Of a stretch of 64,000 bases of DNA, positions 35,225-46,455 are shown one piece after another. Source of the DNA: Sialis fuliginosa (Eukaryota > Arthropoda > Insecta > Megaloptera > Sialidae); assembly GCA_961205875.1 (NCBI GenBank), contig OY540815.1, positions 22,691,638-22,755,637 of the forward strand, in the 5' to 3' direction. The position numbers were made by a program, and so were the translations under genes. The notes below the pieces were generated by a model. That model made no database searches, was not told where the DNA came from, and worked only from the letters and a program-made list of their open reading frames with translations. Positions within the stretch are counted from its first letter, which is position 1, and the number at the start of each line of letters is the position of its first letter.

Positions 35225-35425
35225 CTCTGATTGTTCTGATATAACACGAAAACTACAGAACCGATTTTGATGAGATTCTCACTATTTGAAAGTCGCAGAC
35301 TCTAGAATTAGTTTATGGTATGCGATAATTTAATTAAAGCAGGCCCGTATAAGGATTATTTTTTATAAAAATATATAAAAAGGATTTAATTTAGAAATAA
35401 ATGCGGGCGTAGCCGCGAATGATTC
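35225..35425 (+). repeat. Family S-like dispersed repeat fragment
   Basis: The words 'agaaccgattttgatgagat' and a closing 'gcgggcgtagccgcgaatg' are diverged forms of the family S interior and terminal motifs. The (GTCT)n start is missing. It lies directly before a family G copy. Confidence 0.55.
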
Positions 35426-35454
35426 TATCACACTGTAAAGTAACAATCATCCTT

Positions 35455-35760
35455 AGTATATATAAAGTTAAACGTCTGTCTGTCTGTCTGTCTGTCCGTT
35501 AGTGCGCTTATAACTCGAGAACCACTTATCCGATTTACATGTTTTATTTTAATTCATAGATATGTTCTCTGGTCAAGTTATAGTATATATTTATTTACGT
35601 TAGGTAACAAGGAATAAGCAGTGATGCTAGTAGTAAATCAAGTTAGAAAAAAGTTTTTCGCCAACGCGCTCTTTTGCAATACGCTGCCTAAACCGTTCAA
35701 TATTGAACAAAATAATGTAGTAAAGAATTGTGTAGAATCAAAAGATCTAAAATAAATTCC
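35455..35760 (+). repeat. Family G dispersed repeat, copy 1
   Basis: The copy begins with a (GTCT)n microsatellite at about 35468-35498, then 'agtgcgcttataactcgaga', 'acttatccgatttac', 'tctggtcaagttatagtata' and 'acgttaggtaacaagg', and ends with 'tttgcaatacgctgcctaaa' and 'tagtaaagaatt'. Copies lie at 51775-52015 (minus) and 60605-60730 (minus, right half only). The microsatellite-led start resembles family S, but the body is different. Class unknown. Confidence 0.75.
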
Positions 35761-36511
35761 GCGATACCATATATCTAACTTTTATATTTAAACCACAATG
35801 ACTTCTTTTATGTTGTACAAAGAAAATTAAAATTATTACGTGGACTTATGACTTGCAAAACATTAATCCTTATCGAAATAAATGATTTTATCGTCATAAG
35901 TACTTAATGTAGATATAATTTGAAATTTACAGCATCCAATTTGGTCTTTTAATTTAGGAAATAATATTAAGTAATAGTAAATAGGCAAAAAAAAGAAGTG
36001 ACGCGTTGCAGACGGACAGAGGGAACAATTTACTGTTGTGTTTTGACCGTCAAAAATTAAAAATTTTTTGATTAAATTTAAAATTTAAACAGAACAAAGT
36101 AGAAGAAGAAGTAATTAAATGCTACACCAAAAACACAAATCACTTTAAAAAAATACTTTGTACAAAATCAACACAACATTATTACCCTAAGGAACTTCCG
36201 ATCCTATTCAATTTTATTCGCTCACCGTTAGTACAATACCCTTTTGATTCTTACAGCTGTGAGTGTATGTCTTTCACGCACTCACCTTGCCCAAGAAAGA
36301 GGAATATTTCGTTCTTCACACAAAATAAAGATCAGAGCTTCAAGTGTCTTGTTTGCAGTTAAAGAGGATGCTAATGAGACACTCCTCGCTTTCTAGATCA
36401 GTGGTCCTGAACATTTCAACAACAACAACGTGTTCAAATGTATCCTTGTTTTTGCTTCGATAACTTATCTGTTCAGTAGTAGAGGTAGCTTTCATTATAA
36501 GTGTTATACTA
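35761..36511. other. Non-coding stretch, no element recognised
   Basis: No gene or repeat partner is seen. A block near 36240-36380 is less AT-rich but has no open frame of note. Confidence 0.5.
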
Positions 36512-36840
36512 TACAATGTATTCCAAATTGATTAAGACATAGGAAATTTAACATGGGGGCAATTAGAAGTGTTGTCAAATTTAACTGATAAACTTTGAAT
36601 TAATCAATAGTATTTTGTTTTCAACTTTAATAAAGAATAATTAAATTAAAGTGAACATCCTAGATAAAATTATAATAATATTTTTTGACAGATATAAATT
36701 TGAAAACAAAATACGATGACTATTTTATTAAATTTTGTGGCGGCATTTTAAAATGCACCAATGACATCGTAAATTTTGACCCACTTCTAAATGCTCCCAT
36801 GTTAAATTTCCTATGTCTTAATCAACTTGGAATACACTGA
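36512..36840 (+). mobile_element. Family J MITE, copy 1
   Basis: The termini are inverted over about 58 bp with few mismatches: 'tgtattccaaattgattaag' on the left and 'cttaatcaacttggaataca' on the right, continuing to 'gggggcaattagaagtg' / 'cacttctaaatgctccc'. TA flanks the left end, in keeping with copy 2. The interior is AT-rich and non-coding. Compared with copy 2 at 40963-41296, this copy has lost about 40 bp of the inner left arm but keeps the inner right arm. Confidence 0.85.
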
Positions 36841-36845
36841 ATGAA

Positions 36846-37345
36846 AATGTATATATCGTCCCCTAAAAGTTAAAATAGCGTAAGCGACATTCCTCTAATT
36901 TTACAAGAGGCACAAAAAACTGATTAATATGACCCCAGATGATATAATTTTCTTTAGTAATATGAACTTTAATACTTTTGACTTAACCATTGTAGAAGAA
37001 TTGAAAAAAAAAGATTATATGTCAAAAAAAATGGCGCTTAACTCAATCGTTACCGAGTTTTTTTTTGTTACCGATATTGCTGATTTTTCTGTCATAAATC
37101 CATACCTATCTAAGTATACTAAAACTCCAGAACGTTGGTAATTGCATTGTTGATGTATTCAGTCCAATACTCGAAAATAAGTATGATTTCAAACCCTTTG
37201 AATTAAAATAATTTTACATCAAACGCAAAATCTTAATAAAAACGTTTTGTTACATATATGTAACGCTGGGAACGATTGGTTTAAGATATTTTCTAGCCCC
37301 CAACTTCAGTGGTCACGTTAAGATATTTTACAGTACACTGTACCT
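36846..37345 (+). repeat. Family X dispersed repeat, copy 1
   Basis: The left part ('tatatatcgtcccctaaaag', 'attttacaagaggcacaaaa', 'aactgattaatatgacc', 'atgatataattttctttagt') and the right part ('aagatattttctagccccca', 'acttcagtggtcacgttaag') match 54405-54640 in reverse. The middle, roughly 36985-37260, is missing from the second copy. It contains a 70-codon ATG frame (36929-37141) with a mixed, fairly protein-like composition but no domain I recognise. The frame could be a remnant of an element-encoded protein; evidence is thin. Confidence 0.65.
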
Positions 37346-39769
37346 TAACCCAAAAACAGAAATTATAAAATTAAAAAAAAATATTCAAAGTATTATTTTA
37401 GATATATAATAAAAAATACTGATACATTTCTTATAGAATAAGTAACTCCCCCCCCCCCCCCCTTCTGTCAAAACTTACTTTAAATTTCGATTAAGTTTAT
37501 AACTGTCCAAAAAAAACCACAAAAATCTTGCTAAAAATCGAAATTTTGTGAAAATTTATATATAAAAATAAATGTGTAAAAAAACGACTCTTGAAAAAAA
37601 AAACGTATCAATAAAAGGTTAGTTATTTAATTTTTATGAAGGTCAGATATTTTCAATTTAATTTAATTTTTTTATTACATAATAAACATTTAAACTTTTT
37701 CTCTACTTATAATTAATTAAAGATTATAATTACTTGTTACAAAAACTTGAGATGTTTTTTGTAACATATTTTTCTTTTTTCCATAATAGATTTACATACA
37801 TAATTGAAACTAAAATTAAATCAGTTCATTCTTAAAACATATTTTTATTACAATTCGTACACATTTTAGGAAAATGAAAACTAAAAAAGCTTGAAGCATT
37901 TTGTAAGTGTCTGGAAATTAATTAAATTTTTCCCCAAACGAATATTTATTTTTAATTAATTTTCTTATAAATTAAAAAGTAAAGGTTTTTTTTTTTGTTG
38001 AATATTACATTTAAATTACGAGTGTAAATTAAATTTTTATTTTAAGGTTTTGATTTAATTTTTATATAAAGTATTTAAACTGCTTACTTTTAGGTAATTT
38101 CATTATTATTTTATTAAGTATATTTATCTCGTTTTACGCGGTAGATACGTTTCATAGCAAATCGCGTATAAAAAATCGCTTAAATTGGAAAATTAAGGAT
38201 GTTAAACGCAATCAATTAAAATAGGCCGAAAATCACGTAAAAAAGTTTCTGAAGAATGTTTAAAAAAAACATACAAAAAATTAGCTCGAAAATCTGGAAG
38301 AAATTTATGTAAAACTTAAAATATGTCATTTTTTTAATTTCATTTAATTAATATTTACATTTTTTCATGAGAATTATTATTGTCACTATCTGAAAAATAC
38401 AACTCGGCACCATTTGTGAACTGGTGCAAAATCTTATTAACCTATTAACGCCCAAAAGAAAACTAAAATTGCAGAAGATTTAAAAAATAAAAAAATAACG
38501 GTGTGCATTCGAGCGAGTAAATTTGGCAGAAATTAAGTCTATTTTGTGTGAGACTGCTTTTCTGATATTTTTTTTCAGATAAATTACATTTAAATCAACA
38601 TATGTATATTTAAGTTATTCCATATGATTTAAACAAAATTCTAAATCACATGCTTCAGTTGGATAAAATATATTAGCATATCACATGCCTCTATTCATAT
38701 ACAAATAATTCGCAGCAATTAAAACACGTTTAAACACTCATGAAACTAATAACTTTAACAGATTTTGTTTGTTGCACTACTAGCATCTGATTTTTAAGGA
38801 AATATAGTGAATTAATATCCATAGAAAGCAACACGAATTATAAAATGAGGTGTGTACTGCGGGCGTTAATGGGTTAAACGAAGATTTTAATAATACCAAA
38901 ACGTTTACATATTTAATTTCCTTGAATTGTCAGCTTTCATTAGAGACCATACTAGCCGAAGCTGTGAATCCTTGAATTTGCATTTTATATAATCTAATTG
39001 TAAAATGTCATTTTATTTGTTGTTAGCAAATAAATATTACATATAGTTTTGCATTTATTCTTCAAAGTTCACAGAAGGTTTAATAAGATTATAAAGCTGT
39101 CTGCTATCGCTTACAGCACGTCGACTTTTGTATAGTTTTTGTGAGACAACTATATTGTGTTATAATATAATTGTATCTACTTGTATACAGGTGTCCTGTA
39201 AATAATCCAAACCGAATTATTAATTTTAAAGTTTTAATATTAATATAAATGGTGTACCTACATAAATTAGTAAAAATAGAAAATTATATATTTTATACGA
39301 AACATAACTTCATTTGATTGGTTGATTCATGGAATTTCTGGTGGAATGTACCAGATTTTGGATCATGTGTTTTTTTATATAATAATTTTTGTAAAAATAA
39401 AGTGAAATAATTTTTTTTATAAAGTTTAAATACCAATAAACAATGTGTACTATTTATTTTTATTAATTTCTATTGTAATCCTTATTTTTGGCTCTGCTAG
39501 AGGTATGTAAGACCTTAAACTAATGTCAAAATCGTCATTAGCGATCTCAAAAAATTATGATAGGGAAATGTCGTAAAAGCTGTAAGATAATGACACTCAT
39601 GAGTAGCGTTAGGTTAGCATTGTGCTAAATGATGTTAAACTTAGCCAGAATATAAAAAAACACGTGTTTAATGTTTTTCAATTACTACGTGTGTGCAAAA
39701 TTTCATTAATATCGGCGAATGGCACTTGAGTTCTCTCTACTACTAAGTTTTGACAATTGAGTTTGAATA
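37346..39769. other. Long AT-rich non-coding stretch with a C15 tract
   Basis: A run of 15 C lies at 37448-37462. The rest is AT-rich. I see no repeat partner, tRNA or coding frame. The minus-strand frame 39678-39884 crosses the start of the family C palindrome and is rejected. Confidence 0.55.
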
Positions 39770-40471
39770 CCCGGGAAAAAATTTCAGATCTGAAGTGATC
39801 ACGGTTGATCTTCATTTTGGAACAAATAAGATCTTTATAGATAAATAAACTTTTGTCTATTTTAAATAACAAATTAATACACATATACTATATAGAAACC
39901 TTGTTTATAATTTAACCAATTAAAAAAAAATTGTACAGAAACGTATTGAATGATATTTGAGGCCCGTGTATTAAATTAATAAATAAATTCACAACACACC
40001 CCCTGTCACAGATGAAGGGTTGTTATTGGTCTCATTCGATCCAGCGGGAAAAATACTTCGGGATACTAGGTGAATTTTTCTTTGTTTCGCTACTTATGGT
40101 ATTCATTATAGAAAATCGTAAATATCTCGACTCCTGTGCTAGATAGAGGGTTGTTTTGCCCCCCACACCCCTAGTATCCCGAAGTATTTTTCCCGCTGGA
40201 TCGAATGAGACCAATTACAACCCTTCATCTGTGACAGTGGGTGAGTTGTGAATTTATTTATTCATTTAATACACGGGCCTCAAATATCATTCAATACGTT
40301 TCTGTACAATTTTTTTTTAATTGATTAAATTATAAACAAGGTTTCTATATAGGTAGTATATGTGTATTTGTTATTTAAGATAGACAAAAGTTTATTTATT
40401 TACAAAGATCTGATTTGTTCCAAAATGAAGATCAACCGAGATCACTTCAGATCTGAAATTTTTTCCTGGGT
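39770..40471. mobile_element. Family C palindromic element, copy 2
   Basis: A 702-bp inverted repeat starting 'cccgggaaaaaatttcagat' and ending 'aaattttttcctggg'. It matches copy 1 (22654-23326) over the whole arms. Both arms keep the 'ggaacaaat' segment that one arm of copy 1 lacks, and both keep the words 'aagggttgt' and 'acaaccctt' next to the core. The unpaired centre reads in the opposite direction to copy 1: here 'ggtgaatttttctttg' comes first and 'tgccccccacacccctag' last. The minus-strand frame 40032-40214 is a shadow. Confidence 0.88.
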
Positions 40472-40962
40472 ACTTTTAATTCACCTGTATATGCACTGCG
40501 ATATTTGAGCGAATGAAGACAATGAGATTATTTAATATTGTGTTTATATTTTATATAAGAAAACTACAGATGAATAAAAGTTCACGAGTTTGTTTGAATA
40601 ACGTGTATTTTACTTATGAGTTAGTTTTTGAAATTAATATTTGTTTAAGTCTTCCCTTGTTGATCTATTTCATTTGTTAAACGACTCGCATTGAAAACTT
40701 TTCCAACAAGATAACTGAGAATTCTTTCTCCAGAAATATGTTACTGGGAAATAAGTGAGGACATAAAAGTTCAATTTTATATTTTATACTTATTCTAAAA
40801 AAATTGAATAGTTTAAACTCTAACTGATAAAATTTTATTCTTTTGCAAACCATTTTAAATTTAATTTAAAAAAATCAATTATTTCTTGTTTCTTTTATTA
40901 CAGACAGACAAACGTAGTGAGGGACTCTATTTTATACTATGTATTTTAAACATATGACCGTA
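40472..40962. other. Non-coding stretch, no element recognised
   Basis: AT-rich spacer between the C palindrome and the second family J element. The words 'cagacagacaaacgtagtga' near 40902 resemble the tail of families H and V. No gene is seen. Confidence 0.5.
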
Positions 40963-41296
40963 TACAGTGTATTCCATGTTGATTAAGACATAGTAAATTT
41001 AACATGGGGACAATTAGAAGTGTTGTAGTAACCTTTAGTCAAATTTAACGATGTGTGATTGGTGCATTTTGAAATGCCTCCTCGAAACTAACTATAAAAT
41101 TTTTAATAAATCAATAGTATTTTGTTTTCAACTTTAATAAAGAATAACGAAATTAAAGTAAGCATCCAAGATAAAATTATAATATTATTTTTTGACAGAT
41201 ATAAATTTGAAAACAAAATACGAATGACTATTTTATTAAATTTTGTGATTTAAAAATGCATCAATGACACTTCGTAAAAACTTGGAATACACTGTA
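40963..41296 (+). mobile_element. Family J MITE, copy 2
   Basis: It starts 'tacagtgtattccatgttg' and ends 'cttggaatacactgta', with TA at both ends. The interior blocks 'atcaatagtattttgttttc' and 'gacagatataaatttgaaaa' match copy 1. Here the right arm has lost about 45 bp and the left arm is intact, including 'gtgattggtgcattttgaaa', which is the mirror of the inner right arm of copy 1. The complete ancestor therefore had arms longer than 100 bp. Confidence 0.85.
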
Positions 41297-41620
41297 TATA
41301 TATAAGATAGTAAAAAGTGTGTTATTCTAGTAGGTAAATACATATTTAATAAAAAGTAATTACAAACGTGTATATGTATATATAAAACATACGTCATATA
41401 CCTAAAGTAATTATTAATCACCTTTGTATGCCCAAAACAGAAAAATAATTACTAAAACCAAATACAGACCTTTAAATTTTTAACTCTGTTTAATTTACAC
41501 ATTCCCTGAATAAAACAATAACTTTTGTTAAAAACAGAACCTTTTGATACGTGATATTTCAGTTACCTTCATATTATAATTACTTTGTTCTAAAATAGTA
41601 ACAAGGATTTATAAATAACC
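41297..41620. other. Non-coding stretch, no element recognised
   Basis: AT-rich sequence with (TA)-type words. Nothing recognised. Confidence 0.5.
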
Positions 41621-42056
41621 TATCAAAGGTATTCTTGTGGGCTTCTTTTTTGTCATTCTCGTGAACTCATGTTACTAATAAAACAAGTACCTCTTTATTA
41701 AATCAATTTAAATATAGTTTATTTTTTAAAATAATAGCCTTTTATTTTGTTTATATTAGTCTCCAGTAATGGATAAAGTAAAACCAGTAATGGGCACCCA
41801 AAATGATAAGTATGTACTTATAAAATAAAGAATCGTAAATTTTGAAACAATGCTACTTTATAATAATTAATAGTTAATAAATAAATAATTGGTTTAAATG
41901 TCCACCATTTTGACACCCATTGTCATCAATTTAAATTGTTTTACAGTTAACAGTTAATACAGTAATCGCAGTGATCAAATATTAACAAATTATTTTAATT
42001 TATAATTTAGTGTCCAACACTGGATTATTGTTCGAGACTAGTGCCAGTACCTTACA
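41621..42056 (+). mobile_element. Family I MITE, copy
   Basis: The copy includes 'gggcttcttttttgtcattc', 'gtgaactcatgttactaata', 'ccagtaatggataaagtaaa' and 'aaatgtccaccattttgaca', and ends 'gagactagtgccagtacctt'. Several internal deletions make it shorter than 17641-18172. It is non-coding. Confidence 0.8.
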
Positions 42057-43038
42057 ATAATGTAAACAACAGCTCTGAAACCTGTATAATAAAATCCATT
42101 AGTTATTGTTATAATATTTTTTACTAAAAAAAAATCACCAATTGTCGAATCATAATAATTTTATTTATTATTTTTACAATTTAACATACTGCTATCAGTT
42201 ATATCGTGAGAAACAACAGAACCAAAACGAGATGGAACACGTTGTCTTAGTTTATGCAAAACTGACGATGTGTTTGTATGTCAGATACCCCCCCCCTCTT
42301 CACCCCCTCCATTCATTATTCACGAAAGCCTGGACGCAGGTGTTTCATTTGCATTATTGCTTCGTCGATTGGTTTGTTGTCAAATGTCCTATACGTTATT
42401 TACACATGCCGCTTAACAAAGTGTCGAATGCATTGACGTTGTCAGAATATTTCCAAAAGGGGTGAGAGGAAGGGGTTACATATGCCCCGAAAATTTTTGA
42501 ACCGGTTTTGTTCTAGAAAATCAATTTAGAATTTAGATCAATCATTATATTAACGACACTTTTAAAAGTATACTGTAATATAATTTCCTTAATATAAGAT
42601 AACCTTTCTATCTCCATATCGACGGACCTTCCTTTGTCCTGTAGAGCGTGTGCGTGTCCTCTTTTATATAAAAATGTCATCCCTTTAATGTCTGCTTGTT
42701 TGCAGACCAACAAAGCAATTCAACAATCTTTTGTGTACCTTTTGTTTGTATAAAAATCATGTCATTTACTAATGAAAGGCCAGAGTTACATATATAGTTT
42801 TCATTTTGAATATTTTATTATATATGAACCATCTGTGATCAGAGTTGGCATAGCGAAATTACCAATCAGAAGGAGCTATCTTTAAAAATAAAAATAAAAT
42901 ATATTTTCTTTGAAAAATATGCAAATTTCAAATTATACAAGTTTCCGCAGTGATGGGTCGATCTTTCACGAATGTTAATTGAAGTTTAAAGATAAGAGAG
43001 AGTTTATATTGCTCTAGATTTACTATTTGTAATAGATG
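42057..43038. other. Non-coding stretch, no element recognised
   Basis: A C-rich word lies at about 42289-42308. The 107-codon frame at 42142-42465 is the longest plus-strand frame nearby but shows no domain, and its C-rich stretch gives a proline run; it is not called. No repeat partner is seen. Confidence 0.5.
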
Positions 43039-43515
43039 TAAGGTATTGGCACCAGTCTTGGATATGACCCCAGATATATTTTTTAAAATTAAATGTACTG
43101 TTACTACCATTTCTGAATATTAATCTATATACATTTAACTGTCTTATAGCGTGATTTGATGACAATCGACCAATAGGTGTCAAAATGGTGAACATTTAAA
43201 CTAATTATTATAAGTATCATTTATTTATTAATTTTTATATTAACACAGCAACTGTTTTACATTGTTTCAAATTTGACGATTCTATCTTTTGTGTCGTAGT
43301 ACTTATCATTTTGTAATCATTAGCAATTATCTATCACTACGTGCTCATTACTGGTTTTACTTAATCCATTACTGGAGAAAAAACATAAACAGAAAAAAAC
43401 AAACTATATTTGCAGATTTTGGTAATTAAATTGAGTTTAAAAAAAAAGAAGACCGTCAATCACAAAAACAGTAAATCTTGCTCTTATAGCGGCCATAACT
43501 GGAACCAGTATTTTA
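43039..43515 (-). mobile_element. Family I MITE, complete copy
   Basis: The ends are inverted: 'taaggtattggcaccagtct' at 43039 and 'ataactggaaccagtatttt' at 43495-43514. This is the best copy for defining the family (477 bp). It has TA at the left end, the 'ggccat' end block next to 'tgctcttatagc', and the interior words 'gtgtcgtagtacttatcatt' and 'gtgctcattactggttttac'. It is non-coding; minus-strand frames at 42928-43195 cross its end and are shadows. Confidence 0.88.
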
Positions 43516-44539
43516 TCCAACTGTATATATCTATATGAAATTGATATTTGTTTTCAATAGATTCTTAAACCAATGACTGATATTTTTTTTGCCCGTCTGG
43601 CCCCAACCTCTTCTATAGATTTTTATAAGATAGAAAAGTTAATAATTCAAGGTGTCTTAATGAGGTTCTGTTACATTTTCAAAGATGCTGGTTTTTTATC
43701 AAAAGTAAAAGAATTCTTTTGATTAAAAATATACCTTTTTGCGTGCATTCCTTTGTATTTTTTTTTTACAATTGTTATAGATTAAAACGGTGCTTTTATA
43801 TTATTAAAAAGACAATTTTTATTTTTTATAAGTACATATGTTACGGCTATATTAAATATATATGTAAAAATATTAGTAAATGCACTCAATTTAAAATATG
43901 TGATTTTTCATCACACAAGTTTCAAATTAATTAAAATTGTCTTATGGCACATCCTGTAGAATTATACAGATTTTTACATCACATTTTATTTTAAATAATT
44001 AATTCTCATTGTGAAAATTAAATGTAGGCATGTTTTTGATAAATTTTTCAAAAGTTTTTTTCATATATTACATTTAAATTAAAAAAATGAATGTATTTAA
44101 TTAAAACAATTTCGTATATTTTCAACTTTATTATATTTTGTAATTTAATGAACTTTAAATGTTAAAAACAAATGTTATATTATTTAATAATAATTAATAT
44201 TATAACATATATACATTAAATGTAATATACATATAATATACCTACACCTGATCAAACGCAAAAGTATGAACGTGCAAACAGAAGCGTTCAGATTTTACAA
44301 TAAATTATATTCATATAAGGTCATGGAGGCAAATAAGGATTACCGAAATTAAAAATGTTATATTTCGGATAATATGTAATTTATATTAAAAAAGCAATGT
44401 TAATGGTAAACTTTGGTTTATTATTAATCTAAAGAAGTACGAAAATCAACATTTCTTAAATGTTTTTTTACAAAAAGTAACTTTGGGCCTTATTAAACTA
44501 TGGTGGTATAATAAATTAAACATTTTCAGATTATTACAA
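43516..44539. other. AT-rich non-coding stretch
   Basis: No gene or repeat family is recognised. The 71-codon frame at 43719-43934 is rich in F, I, K and Y and lacks domain character. Confidence 0.55.
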
Positions 44540-45030
44540 TTTTGTCTGTCTCTCTGCCTGTCTGTCTGATTGTTACCTTTTCACGGCCAAGCCGCTAAAC
44601 TGATTTTGATGAAATTTGACAGGGAGATAGCATGCACTCTGAGAAAGGACATATGCTACTTCGAATCCCGAAAAAACAACCCCCTGGTTTGTTTGCTAGA
44701 TTCAATGCTGGTTTTCAAGCGTGTTTTGGCGCTGGATTGTTGTCATGGTTTCAATGTGTGTTGGCTTCACACGATACTTGATTTTGTAGATGGTTTTGAT
44801 GCGTGCTAAGTGACAATTCTAATATCAACATAATATTATAGTGGATATGGATTATGAAAATAAAAAAATCTTTTGGGTGAACAATATATAATTAACAGGA
44901 TAGATCTTATGAGGTATGTTTAATAAAACTATGAATGGTTGTAATTAGTTTCATTCGATCCGGCGGAATAAATATCATGGAGATGGAGGTTTCGAAATCC
45001 ACGCGAGCAAAGCCGCGGGTAGCAGCTAGT
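44540..45030 (+). repeat. Family S short dispersed repeat, longest copy
   Basis: It begins with 'ttttgtctgtctctctgcct' and 'gattgttaccttttcacggc', then 'ctgattttgatgaaatttga', 'aaaggacatatgctactt', and it ends with 'acgcgagcaaagccgcgggt' and 'agcagctagt'. The terminal words are those of an arthropod-wide short repeat. Near the right end 'tcattcgatccggcgg' (44951-44966) resembles a block in the family C arms. The frame 44570-44809 lies entirely inside it and is rejected. Confidence 0.75.
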
Positions 45031-45100
45031 TTTTATATATAATTCTAAAACAACCTTTGTAGCAGCTAGTTTTTATATATAATTCTAAAACAACCTTTGT
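45021..45100. repeat. Perfect 40-bp tandem duplication
   Basis: The 40-bp unit starting 'agcagctagtttttatat' is present twice with no difference (45021-45060 and 45061-45100). The first unit begins within the terminal motif of the family S repeat. A perfect copy points to a recent slippage or repair event, or an assembly artefact. Confidence 0.95.
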
Positions 45101-45582
45101 CTTCAGGACTTGGTTGATTATAATGTCTATAAAACTTATAGACCCCCCCTCCCTAGATATTTTTAACAACAGCTAAAGAAGGTATCTTCTTTCAATTTCT
45201 TATAAATCAGTTATCATTTTTAACATCTATTATTCAATTTTGAAAACACGAAAGTGGGTATTAATTTAGCAAACGGTAGTCCCTCCTACATAAATAATAC
45301 GTACAGCCCCCCCCCCACACCCCCGCACTTATACAGAACGTAGATGAAATGAACATAAATAATCAAATTCGGAAATGCAACCATAACTCGACGTAATGAG
45401 CACGCTGCTCATGAATCATTCCCTGTGTTTCCGCTAGGTGCCACCACTCTCGCTGCTACTCATTTGAGGAAACTCACGAGAAAAATGATATTAAATTTCA
45501 CGGTGAGTTATGGTCAACACTGTTCGTAGAAAACTGTACCTTTTTGCGTGAATGTGTATGTGTTTTAAATAACATACATAGG
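45101..45582. other. Non-coding stretch with a C10 tract
   Basis: A run of 10 C lies at 45307-45316 within a CA-rich segment. No gene or repeat partner is seen. Confidence 0.55.
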
Positions 45583-45965
45583 TACAGTCGCTTGCATTAA
45601 TGGTCTTGCAGTTTGTACTCATAAACTTAGTAGGCTCCTCCCATTTGATTATTATAATATTTAAATCATTTCTCCATGTATCAAACAAAGACAGATATTT
45701 TGAAATTTATTTGCTAGATAAAGAAGTACTCTTCGTTTATAATAGGTACTTATATATATTTTTGCAATTAAATTATTATGTAATCTATTGAAAATTGTAT
45801 ACGTAAATTTTGTGGCAATAAATATTTGATATTCCGAATTTTAGTATTTAAATATATTAAACACTGATAGAAAAAGATAACCGATGATGTTTGTCTTTAA
45901 ATTTGGAATCTGTTGTAAGCGATTCTAGCCTTTAGGGTGCCAGACGAGTTCTGCAGGCAACTGTA
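45583..45965 (-). mobile_element. Family A MITE, complete copy (minus strand)
   Basis: It is 383 bp with ends 'tacagtcgcttgcattaatg' and 'gagttctgcaggcaactgta', which are inverted over about 14 bp and flanked by TA. It matches 56208-56588 in reverse over its whole length. The frame at 45600-45791 reads repeat sequence. Tc1/mariner-like by end structure and TA flanks. Confidence 0.88.
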
Positions 45966-46057
45966 CCTTCTGATATTTGACGAGATTACATAGTTGCTAA
46001 TGTATATCATACTTTTCAATGTACTTCATCGATTTGACCATCTTATACATACATATA

Positions 46058-46455
46058 TAAAGTAATGGCACCAGTTATGGCCGCTATAAGAGCAAGGTTT
46101 ACTGTTTTTGTGATTGACGGGCTTCTTTTTTGTAATTCTCATGAACTCATGTTACTAATTAATTATTTAATCAATTAAATTACCAAAATCCGCAAATATA
46201 GTTTGTTTTTTTAAAGTTAAACCCAGTAATCAGCACCACGCAATGATGGACACTTGCTAATGATTACAAAATGATAAGTACTACGACACAAAATATATAA
46301 AAGAAAGATGCGCCAAATTTGAAACAATGTAAAGCAGTTGCTATGATAATATAATAATTAATAAATAAATTATACTAATAATTAGTTTAAATGTCCACCA
46401 TTTTGACACCTATTGGCCGATTGTTATCAAATCACGCTGTAAGACAGTTAAATGT
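46058..46455 (+). mobile_element. Family I MITE, 3'-truncated copy
   Basis: It starts 'ataaagtaatggcaccagtt' followed by 'atggccgctataagagcaag', the best left end of the family, and continues with 'atgatggacacttgctaatg' and 'agtactacgacacaaaat'. Similarity stops after 'gtaagacagttaaatgta', so the right terminal repeat is missing. Confidence 0.85.

Noticed and set aside
42142-42465. 107-codon plus-strand open frame
   Set aside because: Proline run from a C-rich tract, begins at a non-ATG codon, and shows no recognisable domain.
44570-44809. 79-codon open frame
   Set aside because: Lies wholly inside a copy of the short dispersed repeat S, which is non-coding elsewhere.
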